A stretch of 64,000 bases of DNA from contig NC_079230.1 of NCBI RefSeq assembly GCF_029633865.1, forward strand, positions 30,842,666 to 30,906,665, in the 5' to 3' direction. Below the pieces are notes generated by a model that saw only the letters and a program-made list of their open reading frames with translations, did no database searches and had not been told where the DNA came from. Shown in pieces: positions 20,858-33,167 of the stretch. Source of the DNA: Lampris incognitus. Taxonomy: Eukaryota > Chordata > Actinopteri > Lampriformes > Lampridae. Position 1 is the stretch's first letter. The number at the start of each line of letters is the position of its first letter. A program made the position numbers and the translations under genes.

Positions 20858-23800
20858 TCACAGAGACTGGTAGCCGCTGCCCCTCCTTCTCCTGCCCAGG
20901 GCGTAGGCCACCAGCACGATGATGATGAGCAGCAGCAGCGTCACGCCCACCGCGATGGCCACCGTGTTGTCCGGCACGTCCGCGGGGCAAGGGTCAGCTG
21001 AAACACACACACACACACACAACTTTAATCTCACTGACAACTGATGGATGTGTTGATGAAATTGTCATTTTATCTGAAACATTAAAACCCCCGACTGCAT
21101 CCTCTACCTCCACCACCCCCACCGTCATTACAGTCTATCAGTTGTAGCTAGCAGATGCGCTCTCATCCGTACAGCAGCCTGTGCCTGAAACCTCCTAGTG
21201 TGCCATTAGCGAGGCATATCTGGTCTACGGCCCCGTGTGGCGCCCGGAGACCAACACGCCTTCGCCGAGGCGAGCGTATCCACCGCTCCACACCATCTCG
21301 CACATCCCACAGCGAAACACTTACGGAAGCCAAAGCCCTTGTTGCTGGTGAGGTTGAAGGCCTGCATCTTGCTGTGAAGGACGTCTAAATAAAGTCCGTC
21401 CCCCATGTAAAGGGACTCGCTCCTGCAGGAGTAGGAGTGTCCGATCTTGGCAGCAAACAGATGCACCGACTTGTTGTTGGCAGTGTACACGTTTTGTCCT
21501 GCGAGATTGGGAAAAAAAAAAAACAAGAAGAAGAAGAAAGCCACTTTATTCCTTCATTGCACAGTTACAGTGAGTGTGCTCTCCGCATGCCGCCACCCTA
21601 CCGTGCAGGGGCAGCACCCGGGGACCAACTCCACTTCTCTATCCGTCGCCTGGCTCACGGGCACAGGCAGCAGTATGAACCCTAACATGCATGTCTTTTT
21701 GATGGGTGGAGGAAACCCACGCAGACACGGGGAGAACATGCAAACGCCACACAGAAAGGACCTGGGGCGGCCTGGGGTTCGAACCCAGGACCTTCTTGCT
21801 GCGAGGCAGAAGTGCCGACCCCTGGGCCACCGTGTCGCCCGATACCGAGTTAAAGATGTCAAAACGGAGCAGGGTTAATGATCAGAAGTGCAGTCTTCAC
21901 GCCGCGGTGTGTGGCCACCACAGTAACCCAGCAGCTGCTGCACAGTAACCCGGCAGTCTACATGTAGGCTAAGAGGACTCGCAAACAAGGAAGTAAGTTC
22001 ATGTATCTACCGCTCTTGCGCAATAAGCACCCGCAGCTACACTGTGAATGTGAGTCAACCGCTGGCATGACCTGATTAGAAGAGTCTAAAGGTCCACTGA
22101 TGGATTACACTGGGGGGGTTTTCAACGGATTCCAGCTAACTTTTGGGTGCTGAATCCAAATCTGCCATTAGCTTTTGCCATCAGGTTTTTGAACTATGAA
22201 AAATCATTAGTTTTGAGAAAACAGCAAGTTAAAAAACACTGTTGCATTAGAACAGTGTTTCTCAACCCGGTCCTCAAGGAACCCCTATCCTGCATATTTT
22301 CTTTGCAACCCTGAATAGGTACCTGTTTGTAGTTATTCAACCAATCAGCAATGGATTTTGTCAGGCGTTGCACACCTTGCATAATTAAGTGCTGCGAGAT
22401 GATTGGTCGAGTAAGTACAAGCAGGGCTACCTATGCAGGGTTACAATGAGAATCTGCAGGATGGGGGTTCCTTGAGGACTGGGTTGAGAAACACCGCATT
22501 AGAAGATCGATAGATGCAAAAATGATTACAATGATTAAATAAACACTCAGCCTAGCATGAAATTACTTAGGAAATGAATAGGGGTCATGTTTATCCCCAC
22601 CAAGATTGCCAGGCTAGATGGTCAACCTTTGTAAAATCCTGAATAAGGAGCATAGAGATAGCACGAAAACGTGACGGGATAGAGCAAACCTGAGCTCAGA
22701 TTTGGATTCAGCAGCCCAAATTGAGCCGAAAACAGTTTCCAAAGTCCATGCAAGAAAAAACAACAACTATATTTTTGTAGACCGGTGTTATCTGTCAGTA
22801 CCGTGTCAACACTGTTCAAACAACTTTACTAGCGTTTACTGACGTGCTCCCTTTCACCTCATTCGCTTACCTGCAGAGCTGAAGGGGTAGGTCAGCTTGA
22901 AAGACAGGGCGTTGACATACACGGCGTCCTCAGTGACGTCCTGCAAAGAAAAACACCGCAGGGACAAGCTGTTACCACACGGGGTGGGGAAACCAAGAAG
23001 TTCAAACTGGGCTGAGTGGCGGGCCGGCAGCAGGGACGTGCAGCAGACTCATCACAAGGGTTTGTGGTGCGAGGTGGTGTGAGATAGTGCGACGGCTGCA
23101 GCAACGTGACAGGCATGTTGTGGTGTGCAGCGACAGAGAATAGGAACGGACGCCGCCTCGAACCTCTGACAACTGATTCATCGCTCTGCAACTCAGTCAA
23201 ATGTTCCATCACATGCTTTCCAAATAGACCTGTCATAATGCATACTTCCTTTTTCTTCACACTTCTTCACCGATTCCAGTTCCCTTGTGAAATTGTGGTC
23301 TTCAGTTCACTGCTGATCGAGAGGCTAAACGGGGGGACTTGTGATGTGTTTTGGCGACCAGCTCACGCCCCAGCACGATCAAAGGGAAGGGCAGGAGGTG
23401 TGCCGGCATTGCATCTAAACGACGATTAAATCTACCACAGTCAGTGTAATGGTGTCAAAGGTCACACAAAGTGTGGTGACGAAAGGGAGGCCGGCCGGCC
23501 ATTTCCTGCTTTAAATGCAACTCATTAACGTGAGTCCTCGTTGTGCTGTATGTGAAACAGCTCGAGGGCAGCAAAGTACCTTATTGAACAAGAAGGTAAT
23601 GGCGCCTTCTGTGAAGGTAAGGGTAAGGTTGGCTGCAGTTTTCAGGCACCCGCCCACCGCTTGGGTCCGTTTTGGCTGGACGATGTATGTTCCATTAACC
23701 TGGAGGACAGTGGAGAGATACACAGTTCATATATATCATCAGGTCAGCTACACTGGATTATCACCGCTCTCTTAGTGGAAATCAGATTTTCTTTTTGAAT

Positions 23801-26800
23801 TTTTGGATTTTTACCCTTTTCTCCCCAACTGTACCCGGCCAATTGCCCCACTCTTCCGAGCCGTCCCGGTCTCTGCTCCACCCCCTCTGCCGATCCGGGG
23901 AGGGCTGCAGACTACCACATGCCTCCTCCCATACATGTGGAGTCACCAGCCGCTTCTTTTCACCTGACAGTGAGGAGTTTCACCAGGGGGACGTAGCGCG
24001 TGGGAGCATCACGCTATTCCCCCCAGTCCCCCCCCCCCCGCGAACAGGCGCCCCAACCGACCAGAGGAGGCGCTAGTGCAGCAACCAGGACACATACCCA
24101 CATCCGGCTTCCCACCCGCAGACACGGCCAATTGTGTCTGTAGGGACGCCCGACCAGGCCGGAGGTAACACGGGGATTCGAACCCCTTTTTAAAATTTTG
24201 AGTTGATCCCCGTAGGGAAATTATGCTCTGCATTTAACCCATCCTAGCTGGGTGGCTAGGAGCAGTGGGCAGCCGGCATGCAGCACCCGGGGACCAACTC
24301 CAGTTCTTCTTCCCATTGCCTTGCTCAGGGGCACAGACAGGAGTATTAACCCTAACATACATGTCTTTTTGATGGTGGGGGAAACCGGAGCACCCGGAGA
24401 AAACCCACCGCAGACACGGGGAGAACATGCAAACGCCACACACAAAAGACCCGGGATGACCCCCAAGGTTGGACAACCACAGGGTTCGAACCCAGGATCT
24501 TCTTGCTTTGAGGCCACAGCGCTAACCACTGCACCACCGTGCCGCCGAAGCTGATTTTGGTGGTACTGTGACATTTTATCTTGAAGCCTTGGCCTCGAGA
24601 ATCAGTATAGTCTAAGGACAAATAGTAGGGATGCACTCATATAACTTTTTCCTTGCTGATACCGATACCAAGTACGAATCTATAAGTATCGTCTGATACC
24701 GATTACCAAATCTGAATCATTACTTGTACTTAACTATAAAGACTTAGATCATTAGATTGGGGTTAATGGGCAAATAATAGTAATAGAATCCGTTTTTTTC
24801 CCCACCATTAAAGAAATACAGGCCTCCATGTGCAAAGAAGATTTCTTACCAATGATAATGGTGTTTTGGCCTTGATACCTTTTTTCATGCGTAAAGTTCC
24901 ACGTCATCTGTGAATCCCTCGGTAATGCACAATACATGACACTGGATCTATACTTTGTCTTGATGTTTTTCGACTTTTGCAGGATGCACCCACATACTAT
25001 ATTATATTAATGCAACCTCTGAGAGTTACGAGAGGCTCACAGCAGTAAACGGGGTTCTGGTGTGAATCATGTTCTGGTCAGAGGAGTTAGCCTGACCTTC
25101 CAGTTATCCTCCCTCTTGTTAATGTTGGTGTTTCTATTGTGATCATTGCATCTCACCTTGTCTCTCGCCAGTCGGATCTGCAGGGCCATCTGAGCCATCA
25201 GACATGTCACGTTTTTTTCGTTTGTCACAGAGTAGTTTCCATCCGTCAAATTGGTGGGGGACGTAGGCCTGGGAGGCGCTGGGGTCGGAGGCTTGGTGGT
25301 GGTAGTTTTAGGTTTTTCAGTTGTGGTAGTATGTGGTGGTGTATGGGTCGTAGTTGTATTTGCGGCGGGAGTATGTGGTGTTGTATGGGTCGTAGTTGTA
25401 TTTGCGGCGGGAGTATGTGGTGTTGTATGGGTCGTAGTTGTATTTGCGGCGGTAGTAGGCGGTGTTGTATGGGTCGTGGTTGTATTTGCGGCGGTAGTAG
25501 GCGGTGTTGTATGGGTCGTGGCTGTCGTATTTGGTTTTGTGTGGGTTGTAGCAGTAGTTTTTCCAGTGGTTTGAACTGTAGTTGCAGTCGTTGTTGCGGT
25601 CGAGGTCTTGTTTGCTGTGGTGGGATTAGACTCAGATGCTGGAGACACAGTTGCAGGAGGCTTGCTTCTTTTGTTTTCCCCAGCAGATGACAGTGCTTCA
25701 TTCAAAAAGGAAAGGGACCAGTCATTTATGATGCATTCTGGTACATATCAACTTTACTTCAACTTACTATGCAAATGACAATATTCTACTTCTTTAATTC
25801 TCTTATAAGACTACTACACCCGATGACCCTCATATTATTTGTGAACAGGGCTTTCCATAAACTTTACAAGGCTATGCTGAGTATTGCATTTTGCAACTTG
25901 GTGTTTGACTAGTATGACTTGGCTAACAGCCTAACCATATTTCAAGTTAAACTGATATTAACTTGCTAGACTTAGCCAAGACTTGATCTACACTACCGTT
26001 CAAAAGTTTGGGATCACATTGAAATGTCCATATTTTTGAAGGAAAAGCACTGTACTGTTCAATGAAGATAACTTTAAACTAGTCTTAACTTTAAAGAAAT
26101 ACACTCTATACATTGCTAATGTGGTAAATGACTATTCTAGCTGCAAATGTCTGGTTTTTGGTGCAATATCTACATAGGTGTATAGAGGCCCATTTCAAGC
26201 AACTATCACTCCAGTGTTCTAATGGTACAATGTGTTTGCTCATTGGCTCAGAAGGCTAATTGATGATTAGAAAACCCTTGTGCAATCATGTTCACACATC
26301 TCAAAACAGTTTAGCTCGTTACAGAAGCTACAAAACTGACCTTCCTTTGAGCAGATTGAGTTTCTGGAGCATCACATTTGTGGGGTCAATTAAACGCTCA
26401 AAATGGCCAGAAAAAGAGAACTTTCATCTGAAACTCGACAGTCTGTTCTTGTTCTTAGAAATGAAGGCTATTCCATGCGAGAAATTGCTAAGAAATTGAA
26501 GATTTCCTACACCGGTGTGTACTACTCCCTTCAGAGGACAGCACAAACAGGCTCTAACCAGAGTAGAAAAAGAAGTGGGAGGCCGCGTTGCACAACTGAG
26601 CAAGAAGATAAGTACATTAGAGTCTCTAGTTTGAGAAACAGACGCCTCACAGGTCCCCAACTGGCATCTTCATTAAATAGTACCCGCAAAACACCAGTGT
26701 CAACATCTACAGTGAAGAGGCGGCTGCGGGATTCTGGGCTTCAGGGCAGAGTGGCAAAGAAAAAGCCATATCTGAGACTGACCAATAAAAGAAAAAGATT

Positions 26801-29800
26801 AAGATGGGCAAAAGAACACAGACATTGGACAGAGGAAGACTGGAAAAAAGTGTTGTGGACGGATGAATCCAAGTTTGAGGTGTTTGGATCACAAAGAAGA
26901 ACGTTTGTGAGACGCAGAACAAATGAAAAGATGCTGGAAGAATGCCTGACGCCATCTTTTAAGCATGGTGGAGGTAATGTGATGGTCTGGGGTTGCTTTG
27001 GTGCTGGTAAGGTGGGGGATTTGTACAGGGTAAAAGGGATTCTGAATAAGGAAGGCTATCACTCCATTTTGCAACGCCATGCCATACCCAGTGGACAGCG
27101 CTTGATTGGAGCCAATTTCATCCTACAACAGGACAATGACCCTAAACACACCTCCAAATTGTGCAAGAACTATTTAGAGCAGAAGCAGGCAGCTGGTATT
27201 CTATCGGTAATGGAGTGGCCAGCGCAGTCACCAGATCTGAACCCCATTGAGCTGTTGTGGGAGCAGCTTGACCGTATGGTACGCAAGAAGTGCCCATCCA
27301 ACCAATCCAACTTGTGGGAGCTGCTTCTGGAAGCGTGGGGTGCAATTTCTCCAGATTACCTCAACAAATTAACAGCTAGAATGCCAAAGGTCTGCAATGC
27401 TGTAATTGCTGCAAATGGAGGATTCTTTGACGAAAGCAAAGTTTGATGTAAAAAAAATCTTATTTCAAATACAAATCATTATTTCTAACCTTGTCAATGT
27501 CTTGACTCTATTTTCTATTCATTTCACAACATATGGTGGTGAAAAAGTGTGACTTTTCATGGAAAACACAAAATTGTTTGGGTGATCCCAAACTTTTGAA
27601 CGGTAGTGTAAATACAAGACAAGACCACAGCAGCTACAACATTTCAAATAGGGCTCCGCGGTGGCTACGTCACGACATTTTCAGCTTGGGATCGAAAAGC
27701 GGACAAACAAGCCAAACAACCACGCGCAACACGCCTTGCTTTCATGCATTTCAACACGAGAATTGAGCGAACTAGAGGATTTTGTCATTTTAATTGCTTG
27801 AAAAGGAACTGGATCCATGTTATGAAACATTTCCCAACAAGCATCTCACTTAAGTCATACATGTAGGCACTGGTTTTAACGCTGAAGCCCCTCCGCAGCC
27901 TTATCAGGGTGATGAATAGCTGCTCATCTCATCTCATCTCATCTCATCTTCAGCCGCTTCGGGTCGCGGTGGCAGCAAGCTAAGTAGAGCACTCCAGACG
28001 TCCCTCCGCCCTCCAGCTCCTCCTGAGGGATCACAAGCCATTCCCAGGCCAGATTGGACATGTAGTCCCTTCAGCACGTTCTGGGTCTACCCCGGGGTCT
28101 CCTCCCAGTTGGACGTGCCCGGTAAATCTCCTAAGGAAGGCGCCCAGGAGGCATCCTAATCGGATGCCAGAACCATCTCAACTGGCTCCTTTCGATGCGA
28201 ACGAGCAGCGGCTCTACTCCAAGCTCCCTCTGGATGTCCGAGCTCCTCACCCTATCTTTAAGGCTGAGTCCAGACACCCTACGGAGGAAACTAATTTCAG
28301 CCGCTTGTATCCGCCATCTCACCCTTTCGGTCACTACCCAAAGCTCATGACCATAGGTGAGGGTTGGAACGAAGATTGACTGGTAAATTGAGAGCTTTGC
28401 CTCCCGGCTCAGCTCCTTCTTCACCACAACGGTCCGGTACAACGTCTGCATTACTGCTGATGCTGCACCAATCCGCCTGTCAATTTCCCGCTCCATCCTA
28501 CCCTCACTCGTGAACAAGACCCCAAGATACTTGAGCTCCTTCACTTGAGGCAACAACTCATCCCCAACCCGGAGGGATCAATCCACCATTTTCCGGTAGA
28601 GAACCATGGCCTCAGACTTGGAGGTGCTGACTCTCATCCCAGCCATTTCACACTCAGCAGCTGCAAACCGCCCCAGTACATGCTGGAGGTCACGTTCTGA
28701 TGAAGCCAACAAAACCACATCATCTGCGAAGAGCAGAGATGCAATTCTGAGGTTCTCAAAACGGACACACTCCTCACCTTGACTGCACCTTGAGATCCTG
28801 TCCATGAATATCACAAACAGAATCGGAGACAAGGGAAAACCTTGGCGGAGTCTGACACCCACCGAAAACGTGTTTGACTTTGTGCCGATAATGCGGACAC
28901 AGCTCTCACTTTGGGTATACAAGGACCGGATGGCTTGTAGCAACTGCCCCAGTACCCCATACTCCCGCAGTACCCCATACTCCCGCAGTACCCCTCACAG
29001 AGTGCCCCGGGGTACACGGTCGTAAGCCTTCTCCAAGTCCACAAAACCCATGTAGACTGGCGGGTCAAACTCCCATGCCACCCTCAGCACTTCCGCAAGG
29101 GTAAAGAGTTGGTCCGTTGTTTCATGGCCAGGACGGAATCCGCATTGTTCCTCCTGGATCTGAGGTTCGACAATCGGTCGGAGCCTCCTTTCGAGCACCC
29201 TAGAACAGACTTTCCCAGGGAGGCTGAGCAATGTGATGCCCCGATAATTGGAGCACACCCTCCGGTCCCCCTTTTTGAATATGGGAACCACCACCCCAGT
29301 CTGCCACTCCACAGGTACGGTCCCCAACCTCCATGCGACACTGAAGAGGCGTGTCAACCAAGACAGCCCAACAATGTCCAGCGCCTTCAGCATCTCAGGG
29401 CGAATCTCATCCACACCCGACGCTTTGCCACCGAGGAGCTTTTTAACTACCTCAGAGACCTCTGTCAGGGATAAGGGTGAGGCTTCCCCTGAGTCTTCAG
29501 ACTCTACCTCCTCCACTGAAGACGTGTTAGTCGGGTTCAGGAGCTCCTCAAAGTGTTCTTTGAGGAGCAACAGTTCCCCTCCCCGGCTGAACACAGCCTG
29601 AGTCAAGCCCTGCTTCCCCTTCCTGAGTCGCCGGATGGTGTGCCAGAACTTCCTTGAGGCCAATTGAAAGTCCTCCTCCATAGCCTCGCTGAACTCTTCC
29701 CACACCCGAGTTTTTGCTTTTGCGACCGCCAAAGCAGCTGCCCTTCTGGCCTCCCAGTACCTGTCTGCTGCTTCAGGAGACCCCTGGGCCAACCAAGTCC

Positions 29801-32800
29801 AAAAGGCCTCCCTTTTCAGCCTGACGGCTTCCCTCACCACCAGTGTCCACCAGCGGGTTCTTGGGTTGCCGCCTCAACAGGTACCGATGACCTTTTGACC
29901 ACAGCTCCTGCCTGCCGCATCTACAATAGAGGCTTTGAACATGGCCCACTCAGACGCCATGTCCCCAGCCTCTTTCGGGATACATAAAAACTTCTTCCGG
30001 AGGTGGGATTTGAAGACCTCACTGACAGGGGCCTCTGCCAGACGTTCCCAGTTCACCCTCACTACACGTTTGGGTCTGCCAGGTCTGTCCGGCAGCCTTC
30101 CCCGCCACCTGATCCAACTCACCACCAGGTGGTGATCAGTTGACAGCTCTGCTCCTCTCTTCACCCGAGTGTCCAAAACATATGGCCGCAGATTTAATGA
30201 TACGACCACAAAGTCTATCATCGATCTTCGGCCTAAGGTGTTGGTACCAGAACATCTTATAGCTGCTCCTTAACTGATATATTTTGTGGGGCACCAAACG
30301 CTTCCCTGTCTTTGGCGCCATTTTCTTTTCCATTCCAGTAATTCAGTTCAGACTTAGCCTGTCCAAGGAAACTGAACAGTGTGTTAAATTGTAAGGAATC
30401 AAGTCCAGTAAAATATTTACATTTCTTGTCATCTGCATTTATGCGATTGCAATTATGCGATCACACGACATCAAATTAACTCCGCTGGAACTAGAGGATT
30501 CTGCATTTGTTCCTTCTGTTATGAATTGATTTCTGTATACCATACGTTCAACTTTGGGTCCAAGAGTATACTTGCAGTAGATGGTCTGTGTAGACTTATC
30601 CTGAAAGGGATAGCAGGCATCGTCCTCACCATCATCAGCCCCAACTAACATGGACTTAGATTCTTCGATTTGCAATCCTTCTGTTGAAACCAGTGGTAAT
30701 TACTTCAGGCTCAAGTCGCTCCTTTTTGACTTTAGAAGGGCCCACAATACGGTTTTCTCTGGCTTGCTTTGTTCTTAATCGTTTTGTTGCACTAAGAGCA
30801 CGACCCTCCATTTCTTTCTTGGTAAGAGTGGCAAAAATAGGGTCAGGATGGTGCTCCGTAGGACCCTCCGCTGCGAAGAAATGTAAACTGCATATGTAAG
30901 TGTCCTTCTTAATGTCCAAAAGATGACAGAAGTCTTTCCTTCCACATGCATGAAGCCACCTCTTTGTTTTTTCTGTCTTCTCCTGTTCGCGTTTCTTTTC
31001 CAACTCTGTTAGGCAATCTTTCATGGTTCCTGACTTCGGGAATCTCAAAACCTCTGCTCCTTCAGGCAGCCTGTCTTTATATTGTGAATCCGACCTACAA
31101 GTTCCCCAGCAGCAATGCTTTGTGGCACCTTTTCTACACTGTTTGGCTGCCTCCATGACAAGGTTACCAGCAGTGGCGGACTGTACCTAATTACATTTAC
31201 TCAAGTACTGTATGTACAATTTTGAGATAATTGTACTTTACTCCACTACATTTCAGAGGGGAATATGGTACTTTTTACTCCACTACATTTGACAGCTTTA
31301 GTTACTAGTTACTTTGATGCTAATACTTTTGTACTTTTACTTAGGTACGATTTTGAATGCAGGACTTTTACTTGTAACAAAGTATTTTTACACTGTGGTA
31401 TTGCTACTTTTACTTCAGTAAATGTTCTGAATACTTCTTCCACCACTGGTTACCAGCCATCGTAAACACAAATCTTCTGTAAGACCACTTTCGCACACTA
31501 CAAAACGAAGAGCAGTTTGTCCGCAAATCAATCCCATGACTCAATGCGCGCTCAAGCCTGTTCTATCTTTAGAATCGCAGTGGAGCCCTATTACATGAAC
31601 CCTCCCTGCATAGTGTTACCTCATCACAGCATATTCTTTTCTGCTCTATCCCTACTGATTAATGAATTGGAAATTTTCCCCTACAGTGACAAAGACACGT
31701 GCTTTTTTTGGGAGGGGGGCTTTTTCTCCCCAGTTGTACTTGGCTAATTACCCCAATTACCCAAAGCCGGAAGTAACGCGAGGATACGAACCGGCGATCC
31801 CCGTGTTGATAGGCAACGGAATAGACAGCTGCGCTACCCGGACACCCAGACACGTGCTTTTTATGTCATGTGTTATGCTTTTCTTTTTTTCTTTTTAAAC
31901 TCCCCTTTTTTCCCCCCAATCGTACATTGCCAATCACCCCCCTCTTCCGAGCCGTCCCGGTCTCTGCTGATCCAGGGAGGGCTGCAGACTACCACATGCC
32001 TCCTCCCATACATGTGGAGTCGCCAGCCGCTTCTTTTCACCTGACAGTGAGGAGTTTCACCAGGGGGACGTAGCACGTGGGAGGATCACGCTATTCCCCC
32101 CTAGTTCCCCCTCCCCCCTGAAAAGGCGCCCCGACCGACCAGAGGAGGCGCTAGTGCAGGAATTGCGTCTGTAGGGGCGCCCGACCAAGCCAGAGGTAAC
32201 ACGGGGATTCGACCCGTCGATCCCCGTGTCAGTAGGTAACGGAATAGACCACTACAGTACCCGCACGCCACGTGTTCTGCTTTTCTGAGGTGGGATGACC
32301 TCCCTTTACTGTTACTCCTTCCTTTTCCACACAGAGACCGCATGGTGACAGCTAGCTGTCAAACCCTGACATTATCTTACATTTAGCAAGCGGAGTACTG
32401 TAGCGAATTCGGGGGGCAGTCTGGGAGACCGTCGCCATGGCCGGGACGCGAACCCGTGTCTCCCGCTCCGCAAGCGACAACGTTAACCAGTCGACTAAGG
32501 GGCCTGTAGCGCCGCACTATGTAATAACGCCGCATTATGTAATAATGTAATAAATTTTCACATCATTATGTAATAACGCCACGTTTTTTTCAAATCAAGA
32601 CATAAATTTTGGTGGTTTATTACATAATGCACCAAATTATTACATTTTCTTCATAAAAAAGTGTAACATCCGCATTTCGTAATAAGTTGTTACATATTGC
32701 ACCGGTTATTACGAAATGCGGACGTTACACTTTTTTATGAAGAAAATGTAATTATTTGGTGCATTATGTAATAAACCACCAAAATGTATGTCTTGATTTG

Positions 32801-33125
32801 AAAAAAACGTGGCGTTATTACATAATGATGTGAAAATTTATTACATTATTACATAATGCGGCGTTATTACATAGTGCGGCGCTTAGTCAAGAACCGACGT
32901 GTCTGCTTATCCATGCACGTTACACTACCTCCCCGCGCTAACGCATATCAGCTCCTTCACGCCCCTGGGCGCACGCGCTTCCGATGACCTCACGGTCTCA
33001 CCATCCCACTTCTGACACCAATGTAGCGAATTCGGGGGGTAGGTCGGGACGCCGCGTCCCGGCCGGGGCAGTTCCTGTGGTTGCCCCCCCCCCTCCCCAA
33101 GACTCATTTTGGACAAAACCTATAA

Positions 33126-33167
<42 letters not shown>

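Larger units (their letters stand above)
27651..31588 (-). mobile_element. THAP-type DNA transposon (ISL2EU/Harbinger-like), deleted and nested
   Basis: Ends gggctcc (27651) and ggagccc (31588) sit between TA dinucleotides, and gcggacaaac occurs inside both ends. The minus strand codes for a THAP domain (30656-31156), a DKSTQT linker (30439-30675) and, after a LINE insertion, the helical region before a DDE_Tnp_4 domain (QLFITLIRLRRGFSVKTSAY ... WIQFLFKQLK, stop near 27790). The DDE domain itself is deleted. A LINE (27926-30258) and a hAT MITE (31171-31448) have inserted. Superfamily assignment is by architecture and tentative. Confidence 0.75.

Noticed and set aside
25139-25690. 183-residue plus-strand frame rich in Cys, Gly and Arg
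   Set aside because: Antisense shadow of LAMP exon 2; the minus frame has correct splice phases and LAMP motifs.
30439-31156. THAP frame as a host THAP gene
   Set aside because: Frameshifted, flanked by transposon ends, and its downstream part is transposase-like.
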